NCBI RefSeq assembly: GCF_034675845.1
Contig: NZ_JAUCCU010000001.1
Span: 1,240,001-1,304,000 of the forward strand
Source: Castellaniella sp.
Lineage (GTDB): Bacteria > Pseudomonadota > Gammaproteobacteria > Burkholderiales > Burkholderiaceae_B
Direction of reading: 5' to 3'
DNA length: 64,000 nucleotides
The position numbers and the translations under genes were made by a program. The first letter of the stretch is position 1, and every line of letters begins with the position of its first letter. Positions 53,320 to 62,514 of this stretch are shown here, piece by piece. The notes under the pieces were generated by a model. It was not told the origin of the DNA and did no database searches. It was given only the letters and a program-made list of their open reading frames with translations.

Positions 53320-54984
53320 ATGAAAAACCTGACTATCCGAGCGCGGCTGGCTGCCGCATTTGCATTTTTGTTGTTTCTGTCCCTGGTGGTTGCTGCGATT
53401 GGCATCTGGAACGCCCGCAGCGCACAGGCGCTTTCGCAAGAAATCGTTGAACGCCAGGAAATCAACCAACTGATGACGGAATGGGCACGGGCGGTCGATG
53501 TCCGCGCCAATCAAGTCATCGGCTATGTGCTGATCTCTGACCCCGATGTGCTGGAGCACATGAAAACCGGCATTGACACTGCCACAGAAAACATCACTAA
53601 ATATGATGCTCGTGCACGCATCCTGTTGACGTCCGGCGCGTCACTGCGCATGTACGAAGACATCATGAATTTGCGCCAGCAATACCTGACGGCAATGAAC
53701 GCGGCCTTCGACGCACTAAAACAGAATCAGTCAATGCGTACCATCGAAATCGTGCGCGACCAGTTGCCCGCCCTAGGCACGCCATATATACAGAGCATCG
53801 ACAAACTACGCCTCTACCACCAGAACGGCATCAGCAACGCGCGGACCGAGTTAAGTGATCGGGCCGCGCTCAGTGAAAACATCTTGCTGTTGGCCACGAT
53901 TTTGGCCTTTATCCTGGGACCGTTGTTCGCCTGGCGTGTCATGATTGCCATCACCCGTCCCTTGGCTAACGCCGTATCGATTGCTGAAAGCATTGCCAAA
54001 AACGACCTCAGCCGCGATATCAACACGGATTCCAACGATGAAATCGGCCAATTGCTGCGCGCCTTGGACACCATGGAAGACAGCCTGCGCGACACGGTTG
54101 GCGAAGTCCGCAGTGGCGCCAACACGATTGCCTCGGCAGCCGGACAGATCACGGCGGGCAATCTGGACCTGTCCTCGCGCACCGAACAACAGGCCAGTTC
54201 CCTGACACAGACCGCCGCCACCATGGAACAAATCACCGCCACCGTGCGCCAGAACGCCGACAACGCCCAGCAGGCCAACTCCCTGGCCACCGCTGCCGCT
54301 CAGACAGCGTCCAACGGCGGCAGCCTGGTGGCTGAACTCGTCGGCACCATGAGCGAGATCAACAGCAAGTCCCAGCAGGTCGCCGACATCATCGGCGTGA
54401 TCGACAGCATCGCCTTCCAGACCAACATCCTGGCCCTGAACGCCGCCGTCGAGGCCGCCCGCGCCGGTGAACAAGGCCGTGGCTTTGCCGTGGTCGCCGC
54501 CGAAGTCCGCGCCCTGGCCCAGCGATCTGCCGGCGCCGCCAAGGAAATCAAGGACCTGATCGATTCCTCCGTGCAGGCCACCACCAAGGGCAACGAACAG
54601 GCCGCCCACGCAGGCGACACCATGCAGGAAATCGTCTCCAGCATCAACCGCGTCACCGACATCATGGGCGAGATCAGCGCGGCCAGCCGCGAACAAACCA
54701 CCGGCATCGAGGAAATCAACTCCGCCATCACCCAGATGGACGATGTCACCCGCCAGAACGCCAGCCTGGTCGAGGAATCCGCCGCCGCCGCTGGCAGTCT
54801 GGAAACCCAAGCCGACCACTTGGCTGGCTTGGTTGCCACCTTCAACCTGGGCGATCAGGCCAGCGCACAGCACAGCAAAATCCGCGCCGGGGCGTCCGCC
54901 CGGACACAGTCGGGGGACACCGCAGGTACTCAGGCCCGCCGCGCAACCGCCGCACGCCTGCCCTCAGCCCCGGCCAGCCCTTGA
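53320..54984 (+). CDS. Methyl-accepting chemotaxis protein 1
   Basis: This 554-residue protein has membrane helices near residues 10-30 and 188-208. Between them lies a four-helix-bundle ligand domain, then a HAMP region (RPLANAVSIAESIAKNDLSRDI) and the signalling hairpin. The tip sequence EQGRGFAVVAAEVRALAQRSA is intact. Unlike the two receptors downstream it has no C-terminal xWxxF pentapeptide for CheR/CheB docking and ends ARLPSAPASP. Its ligand is unknown. Confidence 0.92.
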   Translation: MKNLTIRARLAAAFAFLLFLSLVVAAIGIWNARSAQALSQEIVERQEINQLMTEWARAVDVRANQVIGYVLISDPDVLEHMKTGIDTATENITKYDARARILLTSGASLRMYEDIMNLRQQYLTAMNAAFDALKQNQSMRTIEIVRDQLPALGTPYIQSIDKLRLYHQNGISNARTELSDRAALSENILLLATILAFILGPLFAWRVMIAITRPLANAVSIAESIAKNDLSRDINTDSNDEIGQLLRALDTMEDSLRDTVGEVRSGANTIASAAGQITAGNLDLSSRTEQQASSLTQTAATMEQITATVRQNADNAQQANSLATAAAQTASNGGSLVAELVGTMSEINSKSQQVADIIGVIDSIAFQTNILALNAAVEAARAGEQGRGFAVVAAEVRALAQRSAGAAKEIKDLIDSSVQATTKGNEQAAHAGDTMQEIVSSINRVTDIMGEISAASREQTTGIEEINSAITQMDDVTRQNASLVEESAAAAGSLETQADHLAGLVATFNLGDQASAQHSKIRAGASARTQSGDTAGTQARRATAARLPSAPASP

Positions 54985-55040
54985 CAAGCCCCCAGGCCTT
55001 CGCCTAATTTGTCGCAACCCAATTTTGACAAAAGGCAGTC

Positions 55041-56843
55041 ATGTCGATCCGTTCGTTACCACTTGTCACCCTGCTCGCCAGCCTGATCCTGGCCGGATGT
55101 AGTGACGGATCGGGTTCATCTGATTCGCCCCCCGCCCCCCAAGACCCCCTGGCAGTCTACAAAAACCAAACGGTCCAGTGGCACGATTGCAACGCCTATT
55201 TCTCTCCCAACGACCCAAATCCCAACAAAGCCTACGAATTCCAGATCGCCACCGACCTGGGCCAGCGCTTGCAGTGCGCCGACATCCAGGCCCCGCTGGA
55301 CTACGCCCACCCTGATCAAGCGCAAATTTCCCTCGCCATGATGCGGGTGCAGGCCACAGATTCCCCCGCAAGCAAACCCAACCTGTTTTTCAACCCTGGT
55401 GGCCCAGGTGTGGATGGACAAACTTTGGCCATGCAATACGCCTATATCCTGGACAACGGCAGCGAAGCCACGCTCTTGGGTCAAAAATACCAAGAAATGG
55501 CGCAGTCCTATAACTTTGTCGGGTTTTCACCCCGAGGAGTAGGCGGTAGCACCCGCCAGATCTGTGCCGGCAACGAACTCGTCTATCAAACCGACCCCAC
55601 CCGCTGGGGGAACACCCCGGAAAACATCCAGAAACTGACAAACGAAGCCCGCTACACCGCAACCAACTGCCAGAAAAACCCCATATCGGATTTCATCAAT
55701 ACCGATGCAACGGCACGCGACATGGACTTGATGCGCCATCTGCTGGGTGATACGCAGCTGCATTATTTTGGCATTTCATATGGCACCTGGCTGGGCTTCT
55801 GGTATGCGGGTATTTTTCCTGACCGTATTGGCCCCATGGTACTGGACAGCAATATGGACTTCAGCCAAGCCATGGCGGATGCATCCATCCTGTACAAAAA
55901 AGGGCAGATACTGTCTTTCATGGACTTTGTCGCACCCTATATGGCCCGGCACGACGATATCCTGGGCATGGGTAAAACCGCCCCTGAGGTCATCGCTCAT
56001 GTGCAATCCCTGGGCCATGAAGCCACTGCGGCATTATTGGGCCTGGGCGTGGGCTTTCGGGTCGAACCCGCTGAAATCCCCGCCTATATTGCCGCCCTGA
56101 AGCTGATGACGATCACCCAAGACATGCTGGCTCAGGGCATGCCCTTGGACGACATCCAGCAAGCCTTGGCCGCCGTCCCCCCCATCGCCGACCCAGCCAT
56201 CGACGAAACATTTCGCGACATGATAGACCCCGCAGTCCAGCAGATCGAAGCCCGTCGGTCCCCCTTGTTCTACACCACCTCAGACTTCTTCGCGCTGGAT
56301 AATAGCGACTCTGTGTGGAATACCGTGGTGTGCAATGACGAAGCTATGCCCAACGGCCAGGATCAGGCCTATTGGACTCAAACCGCCCTGGATCTGGCGG
56401 CACGGGTACCCATCATCTCCAATTCTCTGATCGAACAGCCCTGCCTGCATTGGATGCGCCCCGCCAACATCACCAAACCGTCCATCGACAGTCTGAAGGA
56501 CGCCCCACTGCTGATGCTGCAAAGCCAGTACGACGTACCCACCCCCTTGGAGGGAGCCCTGCGAACCTTTGATCAACTCCCCGCCACCAAAATGGTGCAG
56601 GTGAACAACGAAGGCACGCATGGGCTGATGATTTACGAAACCGAATGCGTGGACCTGCCCGTGATGGACTACCTGCTGGGCACTCCACCGGCTCAACGCC
56701 TGACTACCTGCCCAGGCAAACCTCTGACACTGGATCAGCAGCACAGCCAGCTCCAGAAAGCCCAGATGCCTGCGCCATCCAACTTCAAAAACCCGGTACT
56801 GGTCGAGGCCGTGATCAAACAACTGCGCCAATCGATTCGATAA
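55041..56843 (+). CDS. Lipoprotein alpha/beta hydrolase, TAP/tripeptidyl-aminopeptidase-like
   Basis: This 600-residue protein has a lipoprotein signal (LILAGC, Cys20), then the alpha/beta-hydrolase fold: oxyanion region FFNPGGPGVDG near residue 116, nucleophile Ser246 in GISYGTWLG, Asp in SQYDVPTPLEGA near 496, and His in NNEGTHGLM near 531. The C-terminal TAP-like region releases amino acids from peptide N-termini in characterised relatives. It is anchored in the periplasm or outer membrane. It lies between chemoreceptors, so peptides or amino acids may be sensed products, which is speculative. Confidence 0.85.
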   Translation: MSIRSLPLVTLLASLILAGCSDGSGSSDSPPAPQDPLAVYKNQTVQWHDCNAYFSPNDPNPNKAYEFQIATDLGQRLQCADIQAPLDYAHPDQAQISLAMMRVQATDSPASKPNLFFNPGGPGVDGQTLAMQYAYILDNGSEATLLGQKYQEMAQSYNFVGFSPRGVGGSTRQICAGNELVYQTDPTRWGNTPENIQKLTNEARYTATNCQKNPISDFINTDATARDMDLMRHLLGDTQLHYFGISYGTWLGFWYAGIFPDRIGPMVLDSNMDFSQAMADASILYKKGQILSFMDFVAPYMARHDDILGMGKTAPEVIAHVQSLGHEATAALLGLGVGFRVEPAEIPAYIAALKLMTITQDMLAQGMPLDDIQQALAAVPPIADPAIDETFRDMIDPAVQQIEARRSPLFYTTSDFFALDNSDSVWNTVVCNDEAMPNGQDQAYWTQTALDLAARVPIISNSLIEQPCLHWMRPANITKPSIDSLKDAPLLMLQSQYDVPTPLEGALRTFDQLPATKMVQVNNEGTHGLMIYETECVDLPVMDYLLGTPPAQRLTTCPGKPLTLDQQHSQLQKAQMPAPSNFKNPVLVEAVIKQLRQSIR

Positions 56844-57029
56844 GCCAAGGCGGCTTGCCACACCAGGTCGGCCGCCATTTTTTCACCAAAACAACAGAAC
56901 TATTGTGTAACAGGGCCTCTGTTAAAGTATTCAGTTCCAGATACACTTCATACAATCCATAAAACACATTGGTCCATGCGGGTTGGCTGCCCGCGCGGCT
57001 CCATATTGCCCTTACACCCCGAGGACTCC

Positions 57030-58844
57030 ATGCGCAACCTGAAAATCGGCACCCGGCTGGCACTGGGTTTTGGCTTCATCATTGTTTTACTGATCATCAT
57101 GTCCGGCATCGGCGCGTGGCGCATGATATCCACAGAGTCCGGCAATGCGTCTCTGCAACACCTGCAGACCAACAACGCCCTGATTCTCCGTTGGGCGCGT
57201 CAGGTCGATGTCAACGCCAACCAGGCCTTGGCGGCAGCCAACCTGACCAATCCGGATGTACTGAAAATCTTCCGCGACGGCATGGCCGAATCCGACCAGA
57301 GGTCCGATGAATTACAGACCACCATCCAGAAAAACCTGGAAACGCCTGCCGCCGTGGCCCAATTCAACAAAGCCCTGAGCGTGCGCGAAACCTATCACAC
57401 AGGCCGCGAGCAAGCCTTCAAAGACCTGGACAACGGCGACTACGCCAAGGCCGATACCTTCTTTAACCAAGAGATGCCCAAAATCACCGCCGAATATATC
57501 GGCGAAATTGACAAGCTCTCCCAGATACAAGGTACCGAAGTCCGGCACACTTTCACTGAATCCGCACAGACCAACCAACTGGGCCTGAGCCTGCTCGGCA
57601 TCGCCACCTTGCTGGCGCTGATTTTCGGGCCGCTGTTCGCCTGGCGTGTCACCCGTTCGGTCACCCATCCTTTGCGCCACGCCATCGGGCTGGCAGAATC
57701 CGTGGCCCAGCGGGACCTCAGCCACGAGGTTCACGCCACCGGCAAGGACGAAATCGGCCAGTTGTTGCGCGCCTTGGACACCATGGAAGACAGCCTGCGC
57801 AACGCCGTCAGCGAAGTCCGCAGCGGCGCCGTGTCCATCGCCTCGGCGGCCAGCGAGATCTCCGCCGGCAACCTGGATCTGTCCTCGCGCACCGAACAGC
57901 AGGCCAGTTCCCTGGCGCAGACCGCCGCCACCATGGAACAAATCACTGCCACCGTGCGCCAGAACGCCGACAACACCCAACAAGCCAACACCCTGGCTTC
58001 GGCGGCTGCCCAGACCGCCTCCAACGGCGGCAGCCTGGTGGCTGAACTCGTCGGCACCATGGGCGAAATCAACAGCAAGTCCCAGCAGGTCGCCGACATC
58101 ATCGGCGTGATCGACAGCATCGCCTTCCAGACCAACATCCTGGCCCTGAACGCCGCCGTCGAGGCCGCCCGCGCCGGTGAACAAGGCCGTGGCTTTGCCG
58201 TGGTCGCCGCCGAAGTCCGCGCTCTGGCCCAGCGATCCGCCGGTGCTGCCAAGGAAATCAAGGACCTGATCGATTCCTCCGTGCAGGCCACCACCAAGGG
58301 CAACGAACAGGCCGCCCACGCAGGCGACACCATGCAGGAAATCGTCTCCAGCATCAACCGTGTCACCGACATCATGGGCGAGATCAACGCGGCCAACCGC
58401 GAACAAACCACCGGTATCGAGGAAATCAATACCGCCATCACCCAGATGGACGACGCCACCCGCCAGAACGCCAGCCTGGTCGAGGAATCCGCCGCCGCCG
58501 CCACCAGCCTGCAGGCCCAGGCCGACAATCTGGCCAGCCTGGTGGCCACCTTCAACCTGGGGCAGCACAGCAGCGCAGCGCAATCCGCCGGTGCAGCACG
58601 CCAGCAGCGCAGCCACACCGGCAGCCAAACACGGTCCGGCACGGGCGCACACCAGCAACCCAGCGGTCAGGCGGCACGCATGCCCTCGGCCCCGGAAAAG
58701 GTGATCAGTCCGGCTCCGGGCCGCGCCCCCCGCACAGCCCAGGCCCCCGCCGCACCCGCGTCTGCAAGCAGCCGCCCCGCACTGCGCGCCCCCGGCAAAC
58801 CTGCCCCAGCCACCGCAGATACCCAGGAATGGACCGAGTTTTAA
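57030..58844 (+). CDS. Methyl-accepting chemotaxis protein 2
   Basis: This 604-residue protein has MRNLKIGTRLALGFGFIIVLLIIM as the first helix, a 4HB_MCP-type sensor, a second helix near 195-215, HAMP (HPLRHAIGLAESVAQRDLSHEV) and the signalling domain. It ends EWTEF, which fits the xWxxF methyltransferase-docking pentapeptide after a long Pro/Ala/Arg linker. The DNA from about 57871 to the stop is nearly identical to the next receptor (59795-60768). The start at 57030 follows GAGGAC. Confidence 0.93.
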   Translation: MRNLKIGTRLALGFGFIIVLLIIMSGIGAWRMISTESGNASLQHLQTNNALILRWARQVDVNANQALAAANLTNPDVLKIFRDGMAESDQRSDELQTTIQKNLETPAAVAQFNKALSVRETYHTGREQAFKDLDNGDYAKADTFFNQEMPKITAEYIGEIDKLSQIQGTEVRHTFTESAQTNQLGLSLLGIATLLALIFGPLFAWRVTRSVTHPLRHAIGLAESVAQRDLSHEVHATGKDEIGQLLRALDTMEDSLRNAVSEVRSGAVSIASAASEISAGNLDLSSRTEQQASSLAQTAATMEQITATVRQNADNTQQANTLASAAAQTASNGGSLVAELVGTMGEINSKSQQVADIIGVIDSIAFQTNILALNAAVEAARAGEQGRGFAVVAAEVRALAQRSAGAAKEIKDLIDSSVQATTKGNEQAAHAGDTMQEIVSSINRVTDIMGEINAANREQTTGIEEINTAITQMDDATRQNASLVEESAAAATSLQAQADNLASLVATFNLGQHSSAAQSAGAARQQRSHTGSQTRSGTGAHQQPSGQAARMPSAPEKVISPAPGRAPRTAQAPAAPASASSRPALRAPGKPAPATADTQEWTEF

Positions 58845-58909
58845 GATTCAAGCAACCTGGACCACACCGCCTACAATTGCATACAATCAGCTTGCGATCT
58901 GCACCACTT

Positions 58910-58932
58910 GGCCCGCATCCTGCGGGCCTTTT
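58910..58932 (+). terminator. Terminator between chemoreceptors 2 and 3
   Basis: GGCCCGC-ATCCT-GCGGGCC followed by TTTT forms a short intrinsic terminator. It lies 65 bases after receptor 2 and 21 bases before the receptor 3 start, so receptor 3 needs its own promoter or read-through. Confidence 0.6.
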
Positions 58933-58953
58933 GACACCAGGGAATCACTTGCG

Positions 58954-60768
58954 ATGAAGAACTTGAAAATCGGCACCCGGCTGGCATTGGGCTTTGGCGT
59001 GGTTATTCTGTTGCTGGTGGTGCTTTCCTCTATCGGCTTCTGGCGCATTCTGGACAGCAACACGGCCAGCGCCAATTTGCGTGAACGCCAACAAATCAAC
59101 ACCCTGGTCCTGCAATGGGCGCGTCAGGCTGAAACCAACACCAGCCTGGCGCTGGGCGCGGCCAACATGAACGATCCAGAGGCCCGTGGCCGCGCCGAAA
59201 CAGGCATGGCCAAATCCGACGAGGCCATCATGGCAGCGCGCAAGGCCCTGCAAGCGCACAATACGCAGCCAGAATTCACCGCACTGTTCAAACAAGCCAG
59301 CACCACCCAGGATGTTTTTTTTGCGGGTCGTAAAAAGGCCTTCGAGGATCTGGAAAACTGGGAAATCGGGCGGGCCAATGATTTCTTCAACCACGAAATG
59401 CCCAAGCTGACCCAGACCCTGATCCAACAGGTGGATCAACTGGCTACTTTTCAGCAAGGCTTAATTGATCAGATCAATCAGGAAACCCAGTCATCCAATC
59501 AATTGGGGCTGATGGTCCTGATCACCGCCACCTTGTTGGCGCTCTTGATCAGCCCGCTGCTGGCCTGGCGCACGACCCGCAGCATCACCCACCCCATGCA
59601 CAATGCCATCGGGCTGGCTGAAGCCGTCGCTCAGCGGGATCTCAGCCACGAAATCCACGCCACCGGCAAGGACGAAATCGCCCAGTTGCTGCGCGCCCTG
59701 GGCCGCATGGAAGACAGCTTGCGCAGCGCGGTCGGCGAGGTCCGCAACGGAGCCAACTCGATTGCCTCGGCAGCCAGCGAAATCTCGGCCGGCAACCTGG
59801 ACCTGTCCTCGCGCACCGAACAGCAGGCCAGTTCCCTGGCGCAGACCGCCGCCACCATGGAACAAATCACTGCCACCGTGCGCCAGAACGCCGACAACAC
59901 CCAACAAGCCAACACCCTGGCCGCCACTGCCGCCCAGACCGCCTCCAGCGGCGGCAGCCTGGTGGCTGAACTGGTGGGCACCATGGGCGAAATCAACAGC
60001 AAGTCCCAGCAGGTCGCCGACATCATCGGCGTGATCGACAGCATCGCCTTCCAGACCAACATCCTGGCCCTGAACGCCGCCGTCGAGGCCGCCCGCGCCG
60101 GTGAACAAGGCCGTGGCTTTGCCGTGGTCGCCGCCGAAGTCCGCGCTCTGGCCCAGCGATCCGCCGGTGCTGCCAAGGAAATCAAGGACCTGATCGATTC
60201 CTCCGTGCAGGCCACCACCAAGGGCAACGAACAGGCCGCCCACGCAGGCGACACCATGCAGGAAATCGTCTCCAGCATCAACCGTGTCACCGACATCATG
60301 GGCGAGATCAACGCGGCCAACCGCGAACAAACCACCGGTATCGAGGAAATCAATACCGCCATCACCCAGATGGACGACGCCACCCGCCAGAACGCCAGCC
60401 TGGTCGAGGAATCCGCCGCCGCCGCCACCAGCCTGCAGGCCCAGGCCGACAATCTGGCCAGCCTGGTGGCCACCTTCAACCTGGGGCAGCACAGCAGCGC
60501 AGCGCAATCCGCCGGTGCAGCACGCCAGCAGCGCAGCCACACCGGCAGCCAAACACGGGCCGGCACGGGCGCACACCAGCAACCCAGCGGTCAGGCGGCA
60601 CGCATGCCCTCGGCCCCGGAAAAGGTGATCAGTCCGGCTCCGGGCCGCGCCCCCCGCACAGCCCAGGCCCCCGCCGCACCCGCGTCTGCAAGCAGCCGCC
60701 CCGCACTACGCGCCCCCGGCAAACCTGCCCCAGCCACCGCAGATACCCAGGAATGGACTGAGTTCTAG
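58954..60768 (+). CDS. Methyl-accepting chemotaxis protein 3
   Basis: This 604-residue protein has the same layout as receptor 2. The N-terminal helix MKNLKIGTRLALGFGVVIL is close, but the periplasmic sensor (about residues 30-190) differs clearly, so the ligand range should differ. HAMP and the signalling domain are almost identical, as is the C-terminal linker ending EWTEF. The start at 58954 is supported by CAGGGAATC. The pair is best explained by duplication with later exchange of the cytoplasmic half. Confidence 0.93.
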   Translation: MKNLKIGTRLALGFGVVILLLVVLSSIGFWRILDSNTASANLRERQQINTLVLQWARQAETNTSLALGAANMNDPEARGRAETGMAKSDEAIMAARKALQAHNTQPEFTALFKQASTTQDVFFAGRKKAFEDLENWEIGRANDFFNHEMPKLTQTLIQQVDQLATFQQGLIDQINQETQSSNQLGLMVLITATLLALLISPLLAWRTTRSITHPMHNAIGLAEAVAQRDLSHEIHATGKDEIAQLLRALGRMEDSLRSAVGEVRNGANSIASAASEISAGNLDLSSRTEQQASSLAQTAATMEQITATVRQNADNTQQANTLAATAAQTASSGGSLVAELVGTMGEINSKSQQVADIIGVIDSIAFQTNILALNAAVEAARAGEQGRGFAVVAAEVRALAQRSAGAAKEIKDLIDSSVQATTKGNEQAAHAGDTMQEIVSSINRVTDIMGEINAANREQTTGIEEINTAITQMDDATRQNASLVEESAAAATSLQAQADNLASLVATFNLGQHSSAAQSAGAARQQRSHTGSQTRAGTGAHQQPSGQAARMPSAPEKVISPAPGRAPRTAQAPAAPASASSRPALRAPGKPAPATADTQEWTEF

Positions 60769-60894
60769 CGCCGATGAGCATGTCGAAGATGGCAAATCAT
60801 GGCCATCTTCGCCTCAATGTCCGGGGACCATGATTTCATGCCAAAATGGCCTGAAATTCTTAATATTGTGCCCACACGAACTGGAGACATCCCC

Positions 60895-62044
60895 GTGCGT
60901 TTTCCTCTCTTGACCATGGTGCTTGGCGCCGCATTATTCAGCAGTTCCCCGATTGTGCTGGGGCAAGTCAAAATAGGCGTCGTCACCTCGGCCACCGGCC
61001 CCACGGCACTGGTAGGCATCCCACAAAAAAACACGGTGCCGCTGCTGCCCCCAAAAGCAGGGGATCTCAGCATCGAATATATCAGCCTGGATGACGCCAG
61101 CGACCCCACCCAGACCGTCACGGCATTCAAAAAACTGATCAGTGAAAACCACGTCGATGCCCTGATTGGCCCCACGGGTTCGCCCAACTCCATGAGCGTG
61201 CTGCAGTTTGCCGCCGAATCCGGCACCCCCATGCTGGCGCCCGTCGGGGCGGCATCCATCGTGCTGCCCATGACAGACGATAAAAAATGGGCCTTCAAGA
61301 CCACACAGAACACCGACATCATCGCCCAGGCGCTAGTCCAGGACATGGTCAAACGCGGGATCAAGACGGTAGGCTTCATCGGCTTTGCCGACGCCTACGG
61401 AGAAGACTGGTACCAGGTATTCAGCAAGCTCGCCCAGGATAACGGCCTGCAACTGGTGGTCGCCGAACGCTATCAGCGCACAGACAGCTCCGTCACGGGC
61501 CAGGCCTTGAAGGTGCTGGCCGCCAAACCTGACGCCGTGCTGGTGGCGGGCACCGGCGGCGCAGCCGCCCTGCCCCAGACCACACTGGTGCAACAGGGCT
61601 ATAAGGGCCAGTTCTACCAAACCCACGGTGCCGCCCTGCCGGCCTTTCCTGACCCTGGGCGGCCCTGCCGTCGAGGGCACCATCCTGGCTGCCAGCCTGA
61701 TGCTGGTACTGCCCGAAATCCCCGACAGCAACCCATCCAAGCCCATCGCCCAGGACTACATCCAACGCTATCAGGCCAAGTACGGCGAAAAGCCCGCCAC
61801 CTTTGGGGCCAATGTCTACGACGCCGGCCTGCTGCTGCAACACGCCATCCCCATTGCCGCCAAAACCGCCCAACCGGGCACACCTGAATTCCGCCGGGCT
61901 CTGCGCGATGCGCTAGAACAAACCCACGAACTCACCGCCACCCAGGGGGTCTACAACATGAGCCCCGCAGACCACAGCGGCTTTGACAAACGCGGACGCG
62001 AACTCATCACCGTCAAAGACGGCAAATGGGTATTGGTGAAATAA
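60895..62044 (+). pseudogene. Frameshifted periplasmic binding protein, Liv-type ABC
   Basis: The first part reads from the GTG at 60895 (ribosome site GGAGA): signal peptide ending VLGQ, then VKIGVVTSATGPTALVG and IGFADAYGEDWY, as in type I binding proteins. At the TTT run 61645-61647 the frame moves. Removing one T restores PAFLTLGGPAVEGTILAA and a normal end (...ITVKDGKWVLVK) in the second frame to 62044. Read with the correction it is about 380 residues. It may be a real mutation, a sequencing error in a short homopolymer or, less likely, programmed. No transporter genes are adjacent. Confidence 0.85.
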
Positions 62045-62063
62045 CCGTCCTTACAGCCAGGCC

Positions 62064-62170
62064 AATTAAAGGGGTCAGACACCATTTCCCGGAGCAATTA
62101 AAGGGGTCAGACACAATTAAAGGGGTCAGACACCATTTCCCGGAGGAAATGGTGTCTGACCCCTTTAATT
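62064..62170. repeat. REP-type repeat cluster with a 26-bp perfect hairpin
   Basis: Three direct copies start at 62064, 62096 and 62115 (AATTAAAGGGGTCAGACA core). The last forms a perfect palindrome: arm 62115-62140, loop CGGA, arm 62145-62170. The family shares GGTGTCTGACCCC with 23802 and 62442. Confidence 0.9.
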
Positions 62171-62231
62171 TTGCGCCCGGTATATCTGCCGGGTGCTGAG
62201 GCGCTAAAATTGACATCTACACAGACTGGTG

Positions 62232-62429
62232 ATGTCGATGAAAACAAAAGCATGTGCTGGACGGCCACAATCGCTGCGCAACTTCTTGTTGATCGTCCTG
62301 CCCCGGTGCCTAGGCCATGTGCCCTTGTTCATCAGGGTCTCATTGGCTTATTTACTGGCGATTGCAGTGGCCTGTCTTTCGTTAGGTATGTTTGTGTTTG
62401 TGCTGTTGGCCATGCAGCACATTTTTTAA
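62232..62429 (+). CDS. Possible 65-residue membrane protein between REP palindromes
   Basis: A short ORF starts MSMKTKACAGRPQ and continues with two hydrophobic stretches (FLLIVLPRCLGHVPLFI and VSLAYLLAIAVACLSLGMFVFVLLA). I do not recognise it. No clear ribosome site precedes it, and its stop is 12 bases before the second REP palindrome. A longer overlapping frame here is less protein-like. It may be non-coding. Confidence 0.35.
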   Translation: MSMKTKACAGRPQSLRNFLLIVLPRCLGHVPLFIRVSLAYLLAIAVACLSLGMFVFVLLAMQHIF

Positions 62430-62441
62430 TGGGGTCATTTT

Positions 62442-62494
62442 AATGGGGTCAGACACCATTGCTTCAACAGCAGTGAATGGTGTCTGACCCCATT
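62442..62494. repeat. REP-type palindrome, 19-bp arms
   Basis: AATGGGGTCAGACACCATT (62442-62460) and its exact complement (62476-62494) flank a 15-base loop. The right arm is identical to 23802-23820. It lies just after the catalase stop on the opposite strand, where it may act as a terminator. Confidence 0.9.
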
Positions 62495-62514
62495 GTTTGG
62501 TCCTTAGCAAAAAA

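Noticed and set aside
57312..60582. Long Gly-rich open frames opposite chemoreceptors 2 and 3
   Set aside because: Shadows of the strongly biased signalling-domain codons, repeated in both copies because the genes are near-identical.
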